Shown here piece after piece: positions 43,476-51,861 of a stretch of DNA of 64,000 bases. The position numbers and the translations under genes are program-made. Position 1 is the stretch's first letter; each line of letters opens with the position of its first letter. Origin of the DNA: Microbispora hainanensis (GTDB lineage: Bacteria > Actinomycetota > Actinomycetes > Streptosporangiales > Streptosporangiaceae); the NCBI RefSeq assembly GCF_036186745.1, contig NZ_CP108086.1:2728001-2792000 (forward strand). Direction: 5' to 3'. A model generated the notes under the pieces. It saw nothing but the letters and a program-made list of their open reading frames with translations. It made no database searches and had not been told where the DNA came from.

Positions 43476-44360
43476 ATGGGGTTTCCGCTGCCCGGCGAGG
43501 TCGGCGAGCGGGCGCGGGAGATCCTCGCCGGCCGCCTGGCTCCCGCCCCCGCCAGGGACGCGGCCACGGTCGTGCTGCTGCGTGACGACCCCCTGGAGGT
43601 GTACCTCCTCAGGCGCAAGACCACGATGGCCTTCGCCGCCGGCGCCTACGTGTTCCCCGGCGGATCGGTCGACCCCCGGGACGCCGATCACCGCGTGGCC
43701 TGGGCGGGCCCGTCGCCCGCCGAGTGGGGCGAGGTCTTCCGGGCCGGCGAGAGCACGGCCCGGGGCCTCGTCTGCGCCGCCGTACGCGAGACGTTCGAGG
43801 AGTCGGGCGTGCTCCTGGCCGGGCCCGGCCGTGACACGGTGGTGACCGACACGACGGGCCCGGACTGGGAGTCCGACCGCCTCGCGCTGATCGCGCGCAC
43901 GCTGTCGTTCGCCGAGTTCCTCGACCGGCGGGGTCTCGTGCTCAGGTCCGACCTGCTCAAGGCGTGGGCGCACTGGATCACGCCCGCCGTGGAGCCCCGG
44001 CGCTTCGACACCCGCTTCTTCGTGGCGGCCCTGCCCCCCGGGCAGCGTACGCGTGACGTGGGCGGGGAGGCGTCGGGCGTGGCCTGGATGCGGCCGGGTG
44101 ACGCGCTGGCCGCCGTGCGGGCGGGTACGGCGCACATGCTGCCGCCCACCTTCCGGACGCTGGCCGAGATGGCGGCGTTCGAGTCGGCCGGCGACGTGCT
44201 CGCCTGCCCCCGGACGATCACGACCATCCTGCCGGAGGCCGCCGAGGTGGACGGGCGGATGGTGCTGATGATCCCGGAAACGATCCCGGAAACGATCCCC
44301 GAGACGATCCCTGAGACGATCTCCGGGACGGACCCCGACTCAGGAAGGACGGGCGAGTGA
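43476..44360 (+). CDS. NUDIX hydrolase with a C-terminal IPET repeat
   Basis: The ATG at 43476 follows GGAGGG; an alternative ATG lies at 43437. The 294-residue protein has the large-NUDIX layout (AAGAYVFPGGSVDPRD, then AAVRETFEESGVLLAG) seen in Rv3678-adjacent proteins. The C terminus holds four to five IPET units coded by a 12-bp tandem repeat (44270-44330). Substrate unknown. It overlaps the metallo-beta-lactamase gene (GTGA). Confidence 0.85.
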   Translation: MGFPLPGEVGERAREILAGRLAPAPARDAATVVLLRDDPLEVYLLRRKTTMAFAAGAYVFPGGSVDPRDADHRVAWAGPSPAEWGEVFRAGESTARGLVCAAVRETFEESGVLLAGPGRDTVVTDTTGPDWESDRLALIARTLSFAEFLDRRGLVLRSDLLKAWAHWITPAVEPRRFDTRFFVAALPPGQRTRDVGGEASGVAWMRPGDALAAVRAGTAHMLPPTFRTLAEMAAFESAGDVLACPRTITTILPEAAEVDGRMVLMIPETIPETIPETIPETISGTDPDSGRTGE

Positions 44361-45160
44361 GCGGGCTGCGCATCCCCGGACCGGACACGTCCGGCGGCCT
44401 CGACGGCGCGGGCACGGCGAGCACCGTGAACGTGCTGGCGCCCAACCCGTCGCCGATGACTCTCGACGGCACCAACACGTGGATCGTCGGCGGGGCGGAT
44501 GCCGTACTGGTCGTGGATCCCGGCCCGGACGACGAGGCGCACCTGCGGCGGGTCGCCGAGCGGGTGGACGGCCGCCGGGTGACCGCCGTCCTGCTCACGC
44601 ACGGCCACCCCGACCACAGCGAGGGCGCGGCGACGCTCGCGCGCCTGCTCGGCGCGCCGGTGCGGGCGCTCGACCCGCGCCTCCGCCTGGGCGAGGAGGG
44701 GCTGGCCGACGGCGACGTGGTGACGGCGGGCGATGTGGAGGTCCGGGTCGTCGGCACGCCCGGGCACTCGTTCGACTCGCTGTGCTTCTGGCTGCCCGGC
44801 GATCGGGCGATGCTGACCGGCGACACGATCCTCGGCCGGGGAACGACGGTCATCGCACCGGACGGGGACCTCGGCGACTACCTGCGCAGCCTCGACAGGC
44901 TCAGGCAGGGCGCCGAGATGCTGGAGGCCGCGGCGCTGCTGCCGGGACACGGGCCCGTACTGCCCGATCCGTCCGCGGTGCTCGACGCGTACATCGCCCA
45001 CCGGCGCGAGCGGCTTGAGCAGATCCGCGAGGCGATCCGCAGGGGTGCGAGAGACGCACGCGAGATCGTCGAGATGGTCTACGCCGACGTGGACCGGTCA
45101 CTGTGGCCGGCCGCCGAGATGTCGGTGGCGGCGCAGCTCAACTACCTCAAGACGCTCTAG
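44357..45160 (+). CDS. Metallo-beta-lactamase fold hydrolase
   Basis: The 267-residue protein has the zinc motif THGHPDHSEG and downstream GTPGHSFDSL, TGDTILGRGT and LLPGHGPVL. The C-terminal winged helix region resembles LACTB2-type enzymes, which are RNases or thioesterases. It corresponds to Rv3677c by synteny. It starts with GTG coupled to the NUDIX gene. Confidence 0.9.
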   Translation: MSGLRIPGPDTSGGLDGAGTASTVNVLAPNPSPMTLDGTNTWIVGGADAVLVVDPGPDDEAHLRRVAERVDGRRVTAVLLTHGHPDHSEGAATLARLLGAPVRALDPRLRLGEEGLADGDVVTAGDVEVRVVGTPGHSFDSLCFWLPGDRAMLTGDTILGRGTTVIAPDGDLGDYLRSLDRLRQGAEMLEAAALLPGHGPVLPDPSAVLDAYIAHRRERLEQIREAIRRGARDAREIVEMVYADVDRSLWPAAEMSVAAQLNYLKTL

Positions 45161-45167
45161 CGTCGCG

Positions 45168-45848
45168 TCAGCGGGAGCGGTTGAAGAGCCGCTCCCTGTC
45201 CATGATCACCACGGCCTTGGCCTCGATGCGCAGCCAGCCGCGCTGGGCGAAGTCGGCCAGGGCCTTGTTGACCGTCTCCCGCGAGGCGCCCACGAGCTGG
45301 GCGAGCTCCTCCTGGGTGAGGTCGTGGTGCACCCGGATGCCGTCGTCGGTCTTCTGCCCGAAGCGGTCGGCCAGGTCGAGGAGCTGCTTGGCGACACGGC
45401 CGGGCACGTCGGTGAAGACGAGGTCCGCGAGCACGTCGTTGGTGCGGCGCAGCCGCTGGGCCAGGGCGCGCAGCAGGTGGAGGGCGACCTCGGGCCGGCC
45501 GGTCAGCCACGGCCGCAGGTCGTCGTGGCCGAGCCCGGCCAGGCGCACGTCGGTCAGCGCGATGGCCGAGGCCGTACGCGGGCGGGGGTCGAACAGCGAC
45601 AGCTCGCCGAACATCTCGCCGGGGCCGAGCACGCTCAGCAGGTTCTCCCGGCCGTCCGGAGCGGTGCGCGCCAGCTTGATCTTGCCTTCGAGCACCACGT
45701 AGAGCCGGTCGCCCGTCTCGTTCTCGCTGAAGAGGGTGCGGCCCTTGGGCAGCTCCACCTCTGTGATGCTCGTACGCAGAGCCGCGGCGCTCTCACGGTC
45801 GAGCGCGGAGAACAGCGGCGCCTTGCTCAGTACTTCCTCGGTGCTCAC
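45168..45848 (-). CDS. Crp/Fnr-family regulator
   Basis: The 226-residue protein has a cyclic-nucleotide-binding domain (LFSENETGDRLYVVLEGKIK, GEMFGELSLFDPRPRTASA). A DNA-binding helix-turn-helix follows (TQEELAQLVGASRETVNKAL). Length and position match Rv3676-type Crp, a cAMP-responsive global regulator in mycobacteria. It converges with the metallo-beta-lactamase gene. Confidence 0.93.
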   Translation of the reverse strand: MSTEEVLSKAPLFSALDRESAAALRTSITEVELPKGRTLFSENETGDRLYVVLEGKIKLARTAPDGRENLLSVLGPGEMFGELSLFDPRPRTASAIALTDVRLAGLGHDDLRPWLTGRPEVALHLLRALAQRLRRTNDVLADLVFTDVPGRVAKQLLDLADRFGQKTDDGIRVHHDLTQEELAQLVGASRETVNKALADFAQRGWLRIEAKAVVIMDRERLFNRSR

Positions 45849-45987
45849 GGTGCCTCCTTGCTGCGGGCGCGCTCGGTCGCCGGCTCCGTGCTAGCCATTG
45901 TGACCCACGCCTTCCACGACGTATTGCGGGGTGTCCCGTTACGTCGCATGGGCGTGGCTCCCGGCTCACACGTGTGTGCGTCGTGCC

Positions 45988-46140
45988 TGGCGAAACAACA
46001 CAATCTTGGCGGAAACCTATCCTTACGCCCATTGCGCGCTCGACCGGCTCGGGCGTCCGGTCGTCCCCCTACCGGCACAGTGTATTGCGCAGCGTAGGGA
46101 CAAATTGGCAAATACAGGCTGGATATGTGGCATGTGTGGC
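45988..46140 (+). pseudogene. Relic of an endonuclease III gene start
   Basis: Bases 45988-46042 align with 46270-46322 of the real nth gene at about four in five positions. The translation of the relic, TILAETYPYAHCALD, parallels [16 protein letters not shown] weaker [11 protein letters not shown] segment parallels AQCTDKR. The surrounding DNA is poorer in GC than its neighbours. It lies in the crp-nth intergenic region and appears to be a decayed partial duplication, not a functional gene. Confidence 0.6.
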
Positions 46141-46190
46141 AAGCCATGACCAGGGAGCGGACCGGGGACGCGAGGCCCTACGCTTGCGGC

Positions 46191-46928
46191 ATGGCGACGA
46201 ACACGGCCGCTCCCCGACGGCGTCAGCGCCAGGCCGAGACCCGCCTGGGGCTCGTGCGGCGGGCGAGGCGGATGAACCGGATCCTGGCCGAGACCTACCC
46301 TGACGCCCATTGCGAGCTCGACTTCGGCAACCCGCTGGAGCTGCTGGTCGCCACGATCCTCTCGGCGCAGTGCACCGACAAGAGGGTCAACATGGTCACT
46401 CCGGTGCTCTTCGCGAAGTACCGCACCGCGGCCGACTACGCCGGGGCCGACCGCGCCGAGCTGGAAGAGATCATCAGGTCCACCGGGTTCTTCCGGGCGA
46501 AGGCCAACAGCATCATCGGCATGGCGCAGACCCTCTGCGAACGCCACAACGGCGAGGTTCCGGGCAGGCTGGAAGACCTCGTCAAGCTCCCCGGCGTGGG
46601 CCGCAAGACCGCGAACGTCGTGCTCGGCAACGCCTTCGGCGTCCCCGGCATCACCGTCGACACGCACTTCCAGCGGCTGACGAGGCGCTTCGGCTGGACG
46701 ACCGAGACCGATCCCGTGAAGATCGAGCACGAGGTCGGCGAGCTGATCCCCAAGTCCGAGTGGACGATGTTGTCGCATCGGCTGATCTGGCACGGACGGC
46801 GCATCTGCCACGCCAGGAAGCCCGCCTGCGGGGTGTGCCCCCTCGCCGCGCTCTGCCCGTCGTACGGCACCGGCCCCACCGATCCGGAGGAGGCGCGCAA
46901 GCTCGTGCGACCGGGGCCTTTCTCATGA
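46191..46928 (+). CDS. nth: Endonuclease III
   Basis: The 245-residue DNA glycosylase/AP lyase excises oxidised pyrimidines. It has [11 protein letters not shown], the helix-hairpin-helix [13 protein letters not shown] with the catalytic lysine, the catalytic Asp in [10 protein letters not shown], and a C-terminal 4Fe-4S cysteine set [17 protein letters not shown]. The length is typical. Confidence 0.95.
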   Translation: MATNTAAPRRRQRQAETRLGLVRRARRMNRILAETYPDAHCELDFGNPLELLVATILSAQCTDKRVNMVTPVLFAKYRTAADYAGADRAELEEIIRSTGFFRAKANSIIGMAQTLCERHNGEVPGRLEDLVKLPGVGRKTANVVLGNAFGVPGITVDTHFQRLTRRFGWTTETDPVKIEHEVGELIPKSEWTMLSHRLIWHGRRICHARKPACGVCPLAALCPSYGTGPTDPEEARKLVRPGPFS

Positions 46929-46991
46929 GTGCCCGTTAGTCGGGAAGTTCGGACGCTCTCGCGTGGTTGTACGGCACGCCCGGGTCCGCGC

Positions 46992-47693
46992 ATGCCCTAT
47001 GTGACGGTGTGGTGTGACGACACGGGTGACGATGTGGAGGTGGTCGTGGCTCCCCCTTGGCTGACGGAGCTGGCCGCGAAGGCCGCGCACAGCCCTGTCC
47101 CCACCGCGTTGCGGCCTCCCGCGAACGGCGCCGGCCGTTCGGCCGCGGTGCTGCTGCTGTTCGGCGAGGGGCCCGAGGGGCCCGACATCCTTCTCATCCA
47201 GCGCAGTTCGAAGGGCCGCACGCACGCCGGCCAGCCCGCGTTCCCCGGCGGCGGCGTCGATCCCGATGACGACGGCCCGATCGGCGCGGCCCTGCGCGAG
47301 GCCCAGGAGGAGACCGGGCTCGACCCCTCGGGCGTCGAGGTCGTCGGCACCATGCCCGAGCTCTACGTCTGGCGCAGCGACAACCGGGTGACGCCCGTGC
47401 TCGCCTGGTGGCACACGCCCTGCGCCGTGCACGCCGCGTCCCCCGACGAGGTCGAGATCGTCGAGCGCGTCCCGGTCGCGGAGCTGGTGGACCCCGCCAA
47501 CCGGCTGCGGCTGCGCCACCCGCGCGGCGTCGGCCCGTCCGTGGCGTTCCGCGTACGCGGCCTGCTCGTGTGGGGGTTCACCGCCGGCGTGCTGGACGGC
47601 GTGCTGACCGCGGCCGGCTTCGAGCGTCCCTGGGACCGCTCACGGATCGAGGATCTTCCCCCCGAGGTCGTCGACCTGGCCGCGCGAGGCTGA
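46992..47693 (+). CDS. NUDIX hydrolase, CoA pyrophosphatase type
   Basis: The 233-residue product has the extended box GGGVDPDDDGPIGAALREAQ followed by EETGL, with upstream SSKGRTHAGQPAFPGG matching the NuCoA signature of CoA diphosphatases. It corresponds to Rv3672c by synteny. The next 139 bases hold a GC-rich imperfect repeat (CCCGCGGGGCTGAG, twice). Confidence 0.88.
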   Translation: MPYVTVWCDDTGDDVEVVVAPPWLTELAAKAAHSPVPTALRPPANGAGRSAAVLLLFGEGPEGPDILLIQRSSKGRTHAGQPAFPGGGVDPDDDGPIGAALREAQEETGLDPSGVEVVGTMPELYVWRSDNRVTPVLAWWHTPCAVHAASPDEVEIVERVPVAELVDPANRLRLRHPRGVGPSVAFRVRGLLVWGFTAGVLDGVLTAAGFERPWDRSRIEDLPPEVVDLAARG

Positions 47694-47832
47694 GCCCGCG
47701 GGGCTGAGCCCGCGGGGCGCCCGTACGCGGCATATGCGGGGACATGTGCCCACGTAAGCGGGGTGTTCGTACGCCGCGTATGGCGACGAGACCCGGCAGA
47801 GGCCCGCACACGACGACTGGCGTGCCTATACC

Positions 47833-49032
47833 GTGGAAACTGTGCGCGGCGATCTTCTCGATCTCATCCTGATCGGCCTGGTGGTGGCCTTCGCGGTATC
47901 CGGTTACCGGCAGGGCTTCATCATCGGGGCCTTCAGCTTCATCGGATTCGTCGGCGGCGCCATCCTGGGCCTGTTCATCGCACCGCCCCTGGCCGGAGCG
48001 ATCGTCAGCGGTGACATCGAGAGGGCCCTGTTAGCCATCGTCATCGTCTTCCTGGCCGCGACGATCGGGCAGTTCGCGTCCTCGACCATCGGCGCGGTGG
48101 CCCGCAGCCACGTCACCTGGGAGCCGGCCAAGGCGGTCGACGCCTTCGGCGGCTCGGTCGCCAGCGGTCTTTCGGTTCTGGTCATCGCCTGGCTGATCGG
48201 CTCCCTGATGGTCTCGATGAGCATCGGCCAGCCGCTGATCAAGGACCAGATCAACGGATCGGTCGTGTGGCAGACGGTCGACGAGGCCATCCCCGACGGC
48301 GTGGGGGCACTGCAGAAGCAGTTCAGGGACTTCGTCAACACCTCGGAGTGGCCGCAGGTCATCACCTCCATCGGCGGCCAGAACGTGCCCCCGCCCGACC
48401 AGACCCTGATCAACAGCAGCCCCGCACTCGTGCGGGCCCGCAGGGCGATCGTCAAGGTGCAGGGCACCGCCCCGAGCTGCCGCAAGCGCATCGAGGGCAC
48501 CGGGTTCGTCTACGCGCGCCAGCGGATCATGACCAACGCGCACGTCGTCGCCGGAGTCACCGAGGGCCTGAAGGTCACCGACTACGACGGCAACCAATAC
48601 GACGCCCGGGTCGTCCTGTACAACCCCGAGCGCGACATCGCCGTGCTGTTCGTCCCCGGCCTCCCGATCAACGCGCTGCGCTTCGACATGGAAGCCGACA
48701 AGGGCGACAGCGCGATCATCGCGGGGTATCCGAAGGGACACCCCTTCACACCGCTCGCCGCGCGCATCAGGATCAAGCAGCGCGCCGAGTCGTACGACAT
48801 CTACAACCAGCGCAAGGTCGAGCGCGAGGTCTATGCCATCCGGGGCAAGGTCCAGCCGGGCAACTCGGGCGGGCCGCTGCTGAGCCCGGACGGCCGCGTG
48901 TTCGGCGTGATCTTCGCTGCCGCGACCGACCAGCCCGAGACGGGTTACGCCCTCACGGCGGAGGAGGTCATGCCCGACGCCAAGGACGGCAGCGCCGCCG
49001 TCGTCCGCGTGGGCACCCAGGACTGCGACTAG
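47833..49032 (+). CDS. MarP-like membrane serine protease (CvpA plus trypsin-like)
   Basis: The 399-residue protein starts with GTG. The first 160 residues hold four membrane helices of CvpA type (DLILIGLVVAFAVSGYRQGF and following). The C-terminal half is a chymotrypsin-like protease with catalytic His in TNAHVVAG, Asp in ERDIAVLF and Ser in GNSGGPLL. The mycobacterial homolog Rv3671c is needed for acid and oxidative-stress resistance; the same role is inferred here. Confidence 0.92.
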   Translation: METVRGDLLDLILIGLVVAFAVSGYRQGFIIGAFSFIGFVGGAILGLFIAPPLAGAIVSGDIERALLAIVIVFLAATIGQFASSTIGAVARSHVTWEPAKAVDAFGGSVASGLSVLVIAWLIGSLMVSMSIGQPLIKDQINGSVVWQTVDEAIPDGVGALQKQFRDFVNTSEWPQVITSIGGQNVPPPDQTLINSSPALVRARRAIVKVQGTAPSCRKRIEGTGFVYARQRIMTNAHVVAGVTEGLKVTDYDGNQYDARVVLYNPERDIAVLFVPGLPINALRFDMEADKGDSAIIAGYPKGHPFTPLAARIRIKQRAESYDIYNQRKVEREVYAIRGKVQPGNSGGPLLSPDGRVFGVIFAAATDQPETGYALTAEEVMPDAKDGSAAVVRVGTQDCD

Positions 49033-49041
49033 GGAGCGTCC

Positions 49042-49521
49042 CTACGCGGGGGTGAGCCGGGTCAGGATGGCGGTGATGGCGGAGCCGGCGTCGGCGTTTC
49101 CCTCATCGATGGCGGTCGTGACCGCGTCGGCCTCCACGGCCAGGGCCCGCAGGTCCAGCCGGTAGGGCCGCGTGGAGCCGTACGCGCCGAGCCGGGCGGA
49201 CCCGCGGGTCAGCAGTGCGGCGGCGCCGGAGAGGTTGCCGCGCTGGATGTGCGTCAGACCGACGCATATCTGCGCGAGACCCTGCCACAACTCGCGTTCC
49301 TCGTCGGGGCCGGTCTTCCAGCGGGCCTCCAGCACCTCGTGGGCGTGGAACGGCCGGCCCGCCGCGAGCAGCTTCCTGGCCTCCTCCAGCGCCTCCTCGG
49401 CGGCGGGGGCGTAGTCGTCCGGCACCCGGGGCACTCCCTCTGTGCCTCTGGGAAGCGGCCTGCCGTACTCGTCGCGAGGGCGTGCATTGCGGGGGCGACC
49501 CGCTTCGTCACGGTCACGCAT
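49042..49521 (-). CDS. DUF309 protein
   Basis: The ATG at 49521 is chosen from several in-frame possibilities. The 159-residue product has the DUF309 helix-turn pattern FHAHEVLEARWK and ICVGLTHIQRGN. The N-terminal 40 residues are polar and low in complexity. Function unknown. It converges with the MarP-like gene. Confidence 0.8.
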   Translation of the reverse strand: MRDRDEAGRPRNARPRDEYGRPLPRGTEGVPRVPDDYAPAAEEALEEARKLLAAGRPFHAHEVLEARWKTGPDEERELWQGLAQICVGLTHIQRGNLSGAAALLTRGSARLGAYGSTRPYRLDLRALAVEADAVTTAIDEGNADAGSAITAILTRLTPA

Positions 49522-49596
49522 GGTCTCTCCGCAGGGCGCGTGGGCGGTTCCAAGCGGCCGAAGCCCCCGGCGACTCCCGGATAGCCCGGAGATCAA

Positions 49597-49954
49597 CCAG
49601 GAAGTTGAGCCACTTCAGGGCACATTTCTACTATCTTCTACAAGATCACGGGTACCGATCCGGCAGCCGGGGCGGCCGCCTGGGAGCGGTCACGCTGTGG
49701 AGGGACGCGTGCGGGACCGGCGTCGGCGGACCATTCCTGACGCCGAACGGCACGTCAGAGGCCCGATTCGACGGCGAGGCCGCAAAGCGGGGGCTCAGCG
49801 GCGGGCGTGGGTCTGACCGGGTTCGGGGGTGTGCCTTGGATGGGCTGGCGGTAGCGGCCGGGCTTCAGGGGTGGGACCCCAGGCGGGGCTCGGCGGTGGG
49901 TCCGTGATCGGGGCGCGGTCGGGCCGCTCGGCGGTCGTAGCCCGGTTCCGCGGC
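49597..49954. other. Intergenic stretch without a supported gene
   Basis: This 358-base region lies between the DUF309 start and the tandem repeat. An AT-richer segment (49610-49650) should carry the DUF309 promoter. High GC leaves long open frames, but none has a ribosome site and sensible product. Confidence 0.45.
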
Positions 49955-50045
49955 AGGGCTGAGCGGCGGGGCTGAGCGGCGGGGCTGAGCGGCGGGGCTG
50001 AGCGGCGGGGCTGAGCGGCGGGGCTCAGCGGCGGGGCTCAGCGGT
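49955..50045. repeat. Seven tandem 13-bp repeats over the hydrolase stop codon
   Basis: The unit GGGGCTGAGCGGC occurs seven times with substitutions (first unit begins A; last two have CTCAGC). The hydrolase stop lies inside the last unit (50038-50040), so a unit count change could not alter the protein, but the array may form structure in the 3' region. Confidence 0.85.
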
Positions 50046-50958
50046 CGGGCTCGGGGTCGGAGAGCCAGGAGATGAGCTCGGTGTTGAACTGCTCCGGGCG
50101 CTCTTCGTGCGGGAAATGCCCGGCGCCCTCGATCAGCCGCCACCGGTACGGCGCGGCCACGAACCTGCTGGAACCCTGGGCGGTCCGCGGCAGGATGCAC
50201 GGGTCGAGCGCGCCGTGCAACTGCAGCGTCGGCGCCTCGATCTCCGCGCGCATCTGCCGGGCGTAGCGGAAGCCGTCGGCGCGGAGCTGCGACCGGGCGA
50301 ACCAGCGGTAGTACTCCAGCGCGCAGTGCGCCACCGCCGGGAGCCGCATCGCCTCCCGGTATGCCCGTGTGACGCCGTCGCCGGGCCACTGCGGTCCGGC
50401 CCACCTCTCGACGAGCTTGCCCACCGCGGCGCCGCCCTTGCGGGTCAGCTTCCGCTCCGGCAGGAAGGGGAGCTGGAACCCCAGGGCGTAGCGGCTGGCC
50501 TTGAGCTGCCCGAGCGGGTCGGTGAACAGCGCGGAGCGCATGCGCAGCGGATGCGGCGCCGAGACGGGCACCAGCCGCCGCACCACCTTCGGGTCGAGGA
50601 CGCTCATCGTCCAGCCCAGCAGCCCGCCCCAGTCATGGCCCACCACGATCGCGCTCGTCTCGCCGAGCGCGCGCACCAGGCCCGCCGCGTCGACGGCCAA
50701 CGTGGGCAGGTCGTAGCCGCGCGGCGGCTTGTCGCTGGTGCCGTAACCGCGCAGGTCGACGGCGACGGCGCGGTAGCCGGCCTCCGCCAGCGCCGGAAGC
50801 TGGTGCCGCCAGGTCCACCAGAACTGGGGGAACCCGTGCAGCAGCAGGACCAGCGGCCCTTCACCGGCCTCGGCCACGTGGAACCGCACACCGCCCGCGT
50901 GCACCGCACGGTGTGTCCAGGGGCCCTCGACCTCGATCAGCGTCTCGTCAACCGGCAT
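50038..50958 (-). CDS. Alpha/beta hydrolase, epoxide hydrolase-like
   Basis: The 306-residue protein has the oxyanion HGFPQFWW, nucleophile VGHDWGGLLG (Asp), and the catalytic His in GAGHFPHEERPEQF near the C terminus, all typical of the soluble epoxide hydrolase group. It matches EphE by synteny. No signal peptide is seen. It overlaps the holin-like gene by about 10 bases. Confidence 0.88.
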   Translation of the reverse strand: MPVDETLIEVEGPWTHRAVHAGGVRFHVAEAGEGPLVLLLHGFPQFWWTWRHQLPALAEAGYRAVAVDLRGYGTSDKPPRGYDLPTLAVDAAGLVRALGETSAIVVGHDWGGLLGWTMSVLDPKVVRRLVPVSAPHPLRMRSALFTDPLGQLKASRYALGFQLPFLPERKLTRKGGAAVGKLVERWAGPQWPGDGVTRAYREAMRLPAVAHCALEYYRWFARSQLRADGFRYARQMRAEIEAPTLQLHGALDPCILPRTAQGSSRFVAAPYRWRLIEGAGHFPHEERPEQFNTELISWLSDPEPDR

Positions 50959-51448
50959 CGCTCACGGACTCCCGGTGGGCGCCCACCTGCCCGGCGGTCG
51001 GGCCCGTGTACGGCGGGGGCGCCGGGGCCGCGGGCCTTGCCGCGGGAGCCGGAACCCTCTCCGGCAGCCCGTCCTCCGCCTCCTCCGGGCCGGCCAGGCC
51101 ACGCAGGCTCCGTCTCGTGCGCTTCATGCCGGTCAGCCCCTTGAGCCGTCGATAGCCGACGAGGACCAGCAGCCCGGCCACCACGAGGTAGAACACCGTG
51201 ACGATCGTGAACGCCAGCCAGGTGGCCAGACCCACGGCCACGAGGGCGTACGCGATCGCGAACGAGGCCAGGATGAGGCACAGGTGCCCCATGAAGGCCG
51301 CGGCGCCGAACAGCCCGGCGGCCACGCCGACCCGCTTCGCGTCGAATTTGAGCTCGGCCTTCGCCAGCTCGATCTCCGACCGTACGAGGGTCGAGATGTG
51401 ATGGCTCGCCTGGGCGACCAGCGCACCGAGCGATTCGTCCTCGGGCAT
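50948..51448 (-). CDS. Phage holin-like (DUF1469) membrane protein
   Basis: The ATG at 51448 follows AGGAG. The 166-residue product has an N-terminal amphipathic region (LVRSEIELAKAELKFDAKRV) and two membrane helices (about 45-70 and 75-100). The C-terminal tail is Pro/Ala-rich. This fold is common in actinobacterial cores and is not evidence for a prophage. Confidence 0.8.
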   Translation of the reverse strand: MPEDESLGALVAQASHHISTLVRSEIELAKAELKFDAKRVGVAAGLFGAAAFMGHLCLILASFAIAYALVAVGLATWLAFTIVTVFYLVVAGLLVLVGYRRLKGLTGMKRTRRSLRGLAGPEEAEDGLPERVPAPAARPAAPAPPPYTGPTAGQVGAHRESVSDAG

Positions 51449-51589
51449 GAGCGATCTCCTATCTGCGACTATCAAACATCATCTCGTGCCCGTCCGCGCA
51501 CGTGTACGTCAAGCCCCCTGCCTGGGGATAACCCGGTTCGAAGGACGCGGCACGCGGAGACCTGCCCGCGCACGGCCGGAATATGACGG

Positions 51590-51790
51590 CTCGAACGATT
51601 CGTGCGCACCGTGCTCTGCCTGGCACCGCGCTCTGCCTGGCACCGTGTCCCGCCTCACCGCGCGGCGCCGGGCTTTACAGCGCCTCCCCCGCCTCGCACC
51701 GCACCCTGCCTGGCACCGTGCCCCGCCGGGCCTCACAGCGCCTCGCCCTATCCGCTCCGCGCCGTGCCCTGCCGCGCCGTGGCCGGTGGC
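51590..51790. repeat. Imperfect repeats between acs and the holin-like gene
   Basis: The unit CTCTGCCTGGCACCG and variants recur at least four times, with CGCCTC and CTTACAGCG-type blocks between. The rest of 51449-51861 has no gene I can support apart from the acs terminator. Confidence 0.6.
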
Positions 51791-51804
51791 CGGTGCGGAG
51801 ATGC

Positions 51805-51837
51805 GGAAGGCGTGGACGTCGTGCGTCCACGCCTTCC
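51805..51837 (-). terminator. Hairpin downstream of acs
   Basis: GGAAGGCGTGGAC and GTCCACGCCTTCC are perfect 13-bp complements around a 7-base loop, starting 24 bases after the acs stop. Confidence 0.8.
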
Positions 51838-51861
51838 TTCACGCGGTCAGGCGGCTCGCGA

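Noticed and set aside
50948-51448. Holin-like protein as evidence of a prophage
   Set aside because: The family is part of a conserved actinobacterial core neighbourhood and no phage structural genes are near.
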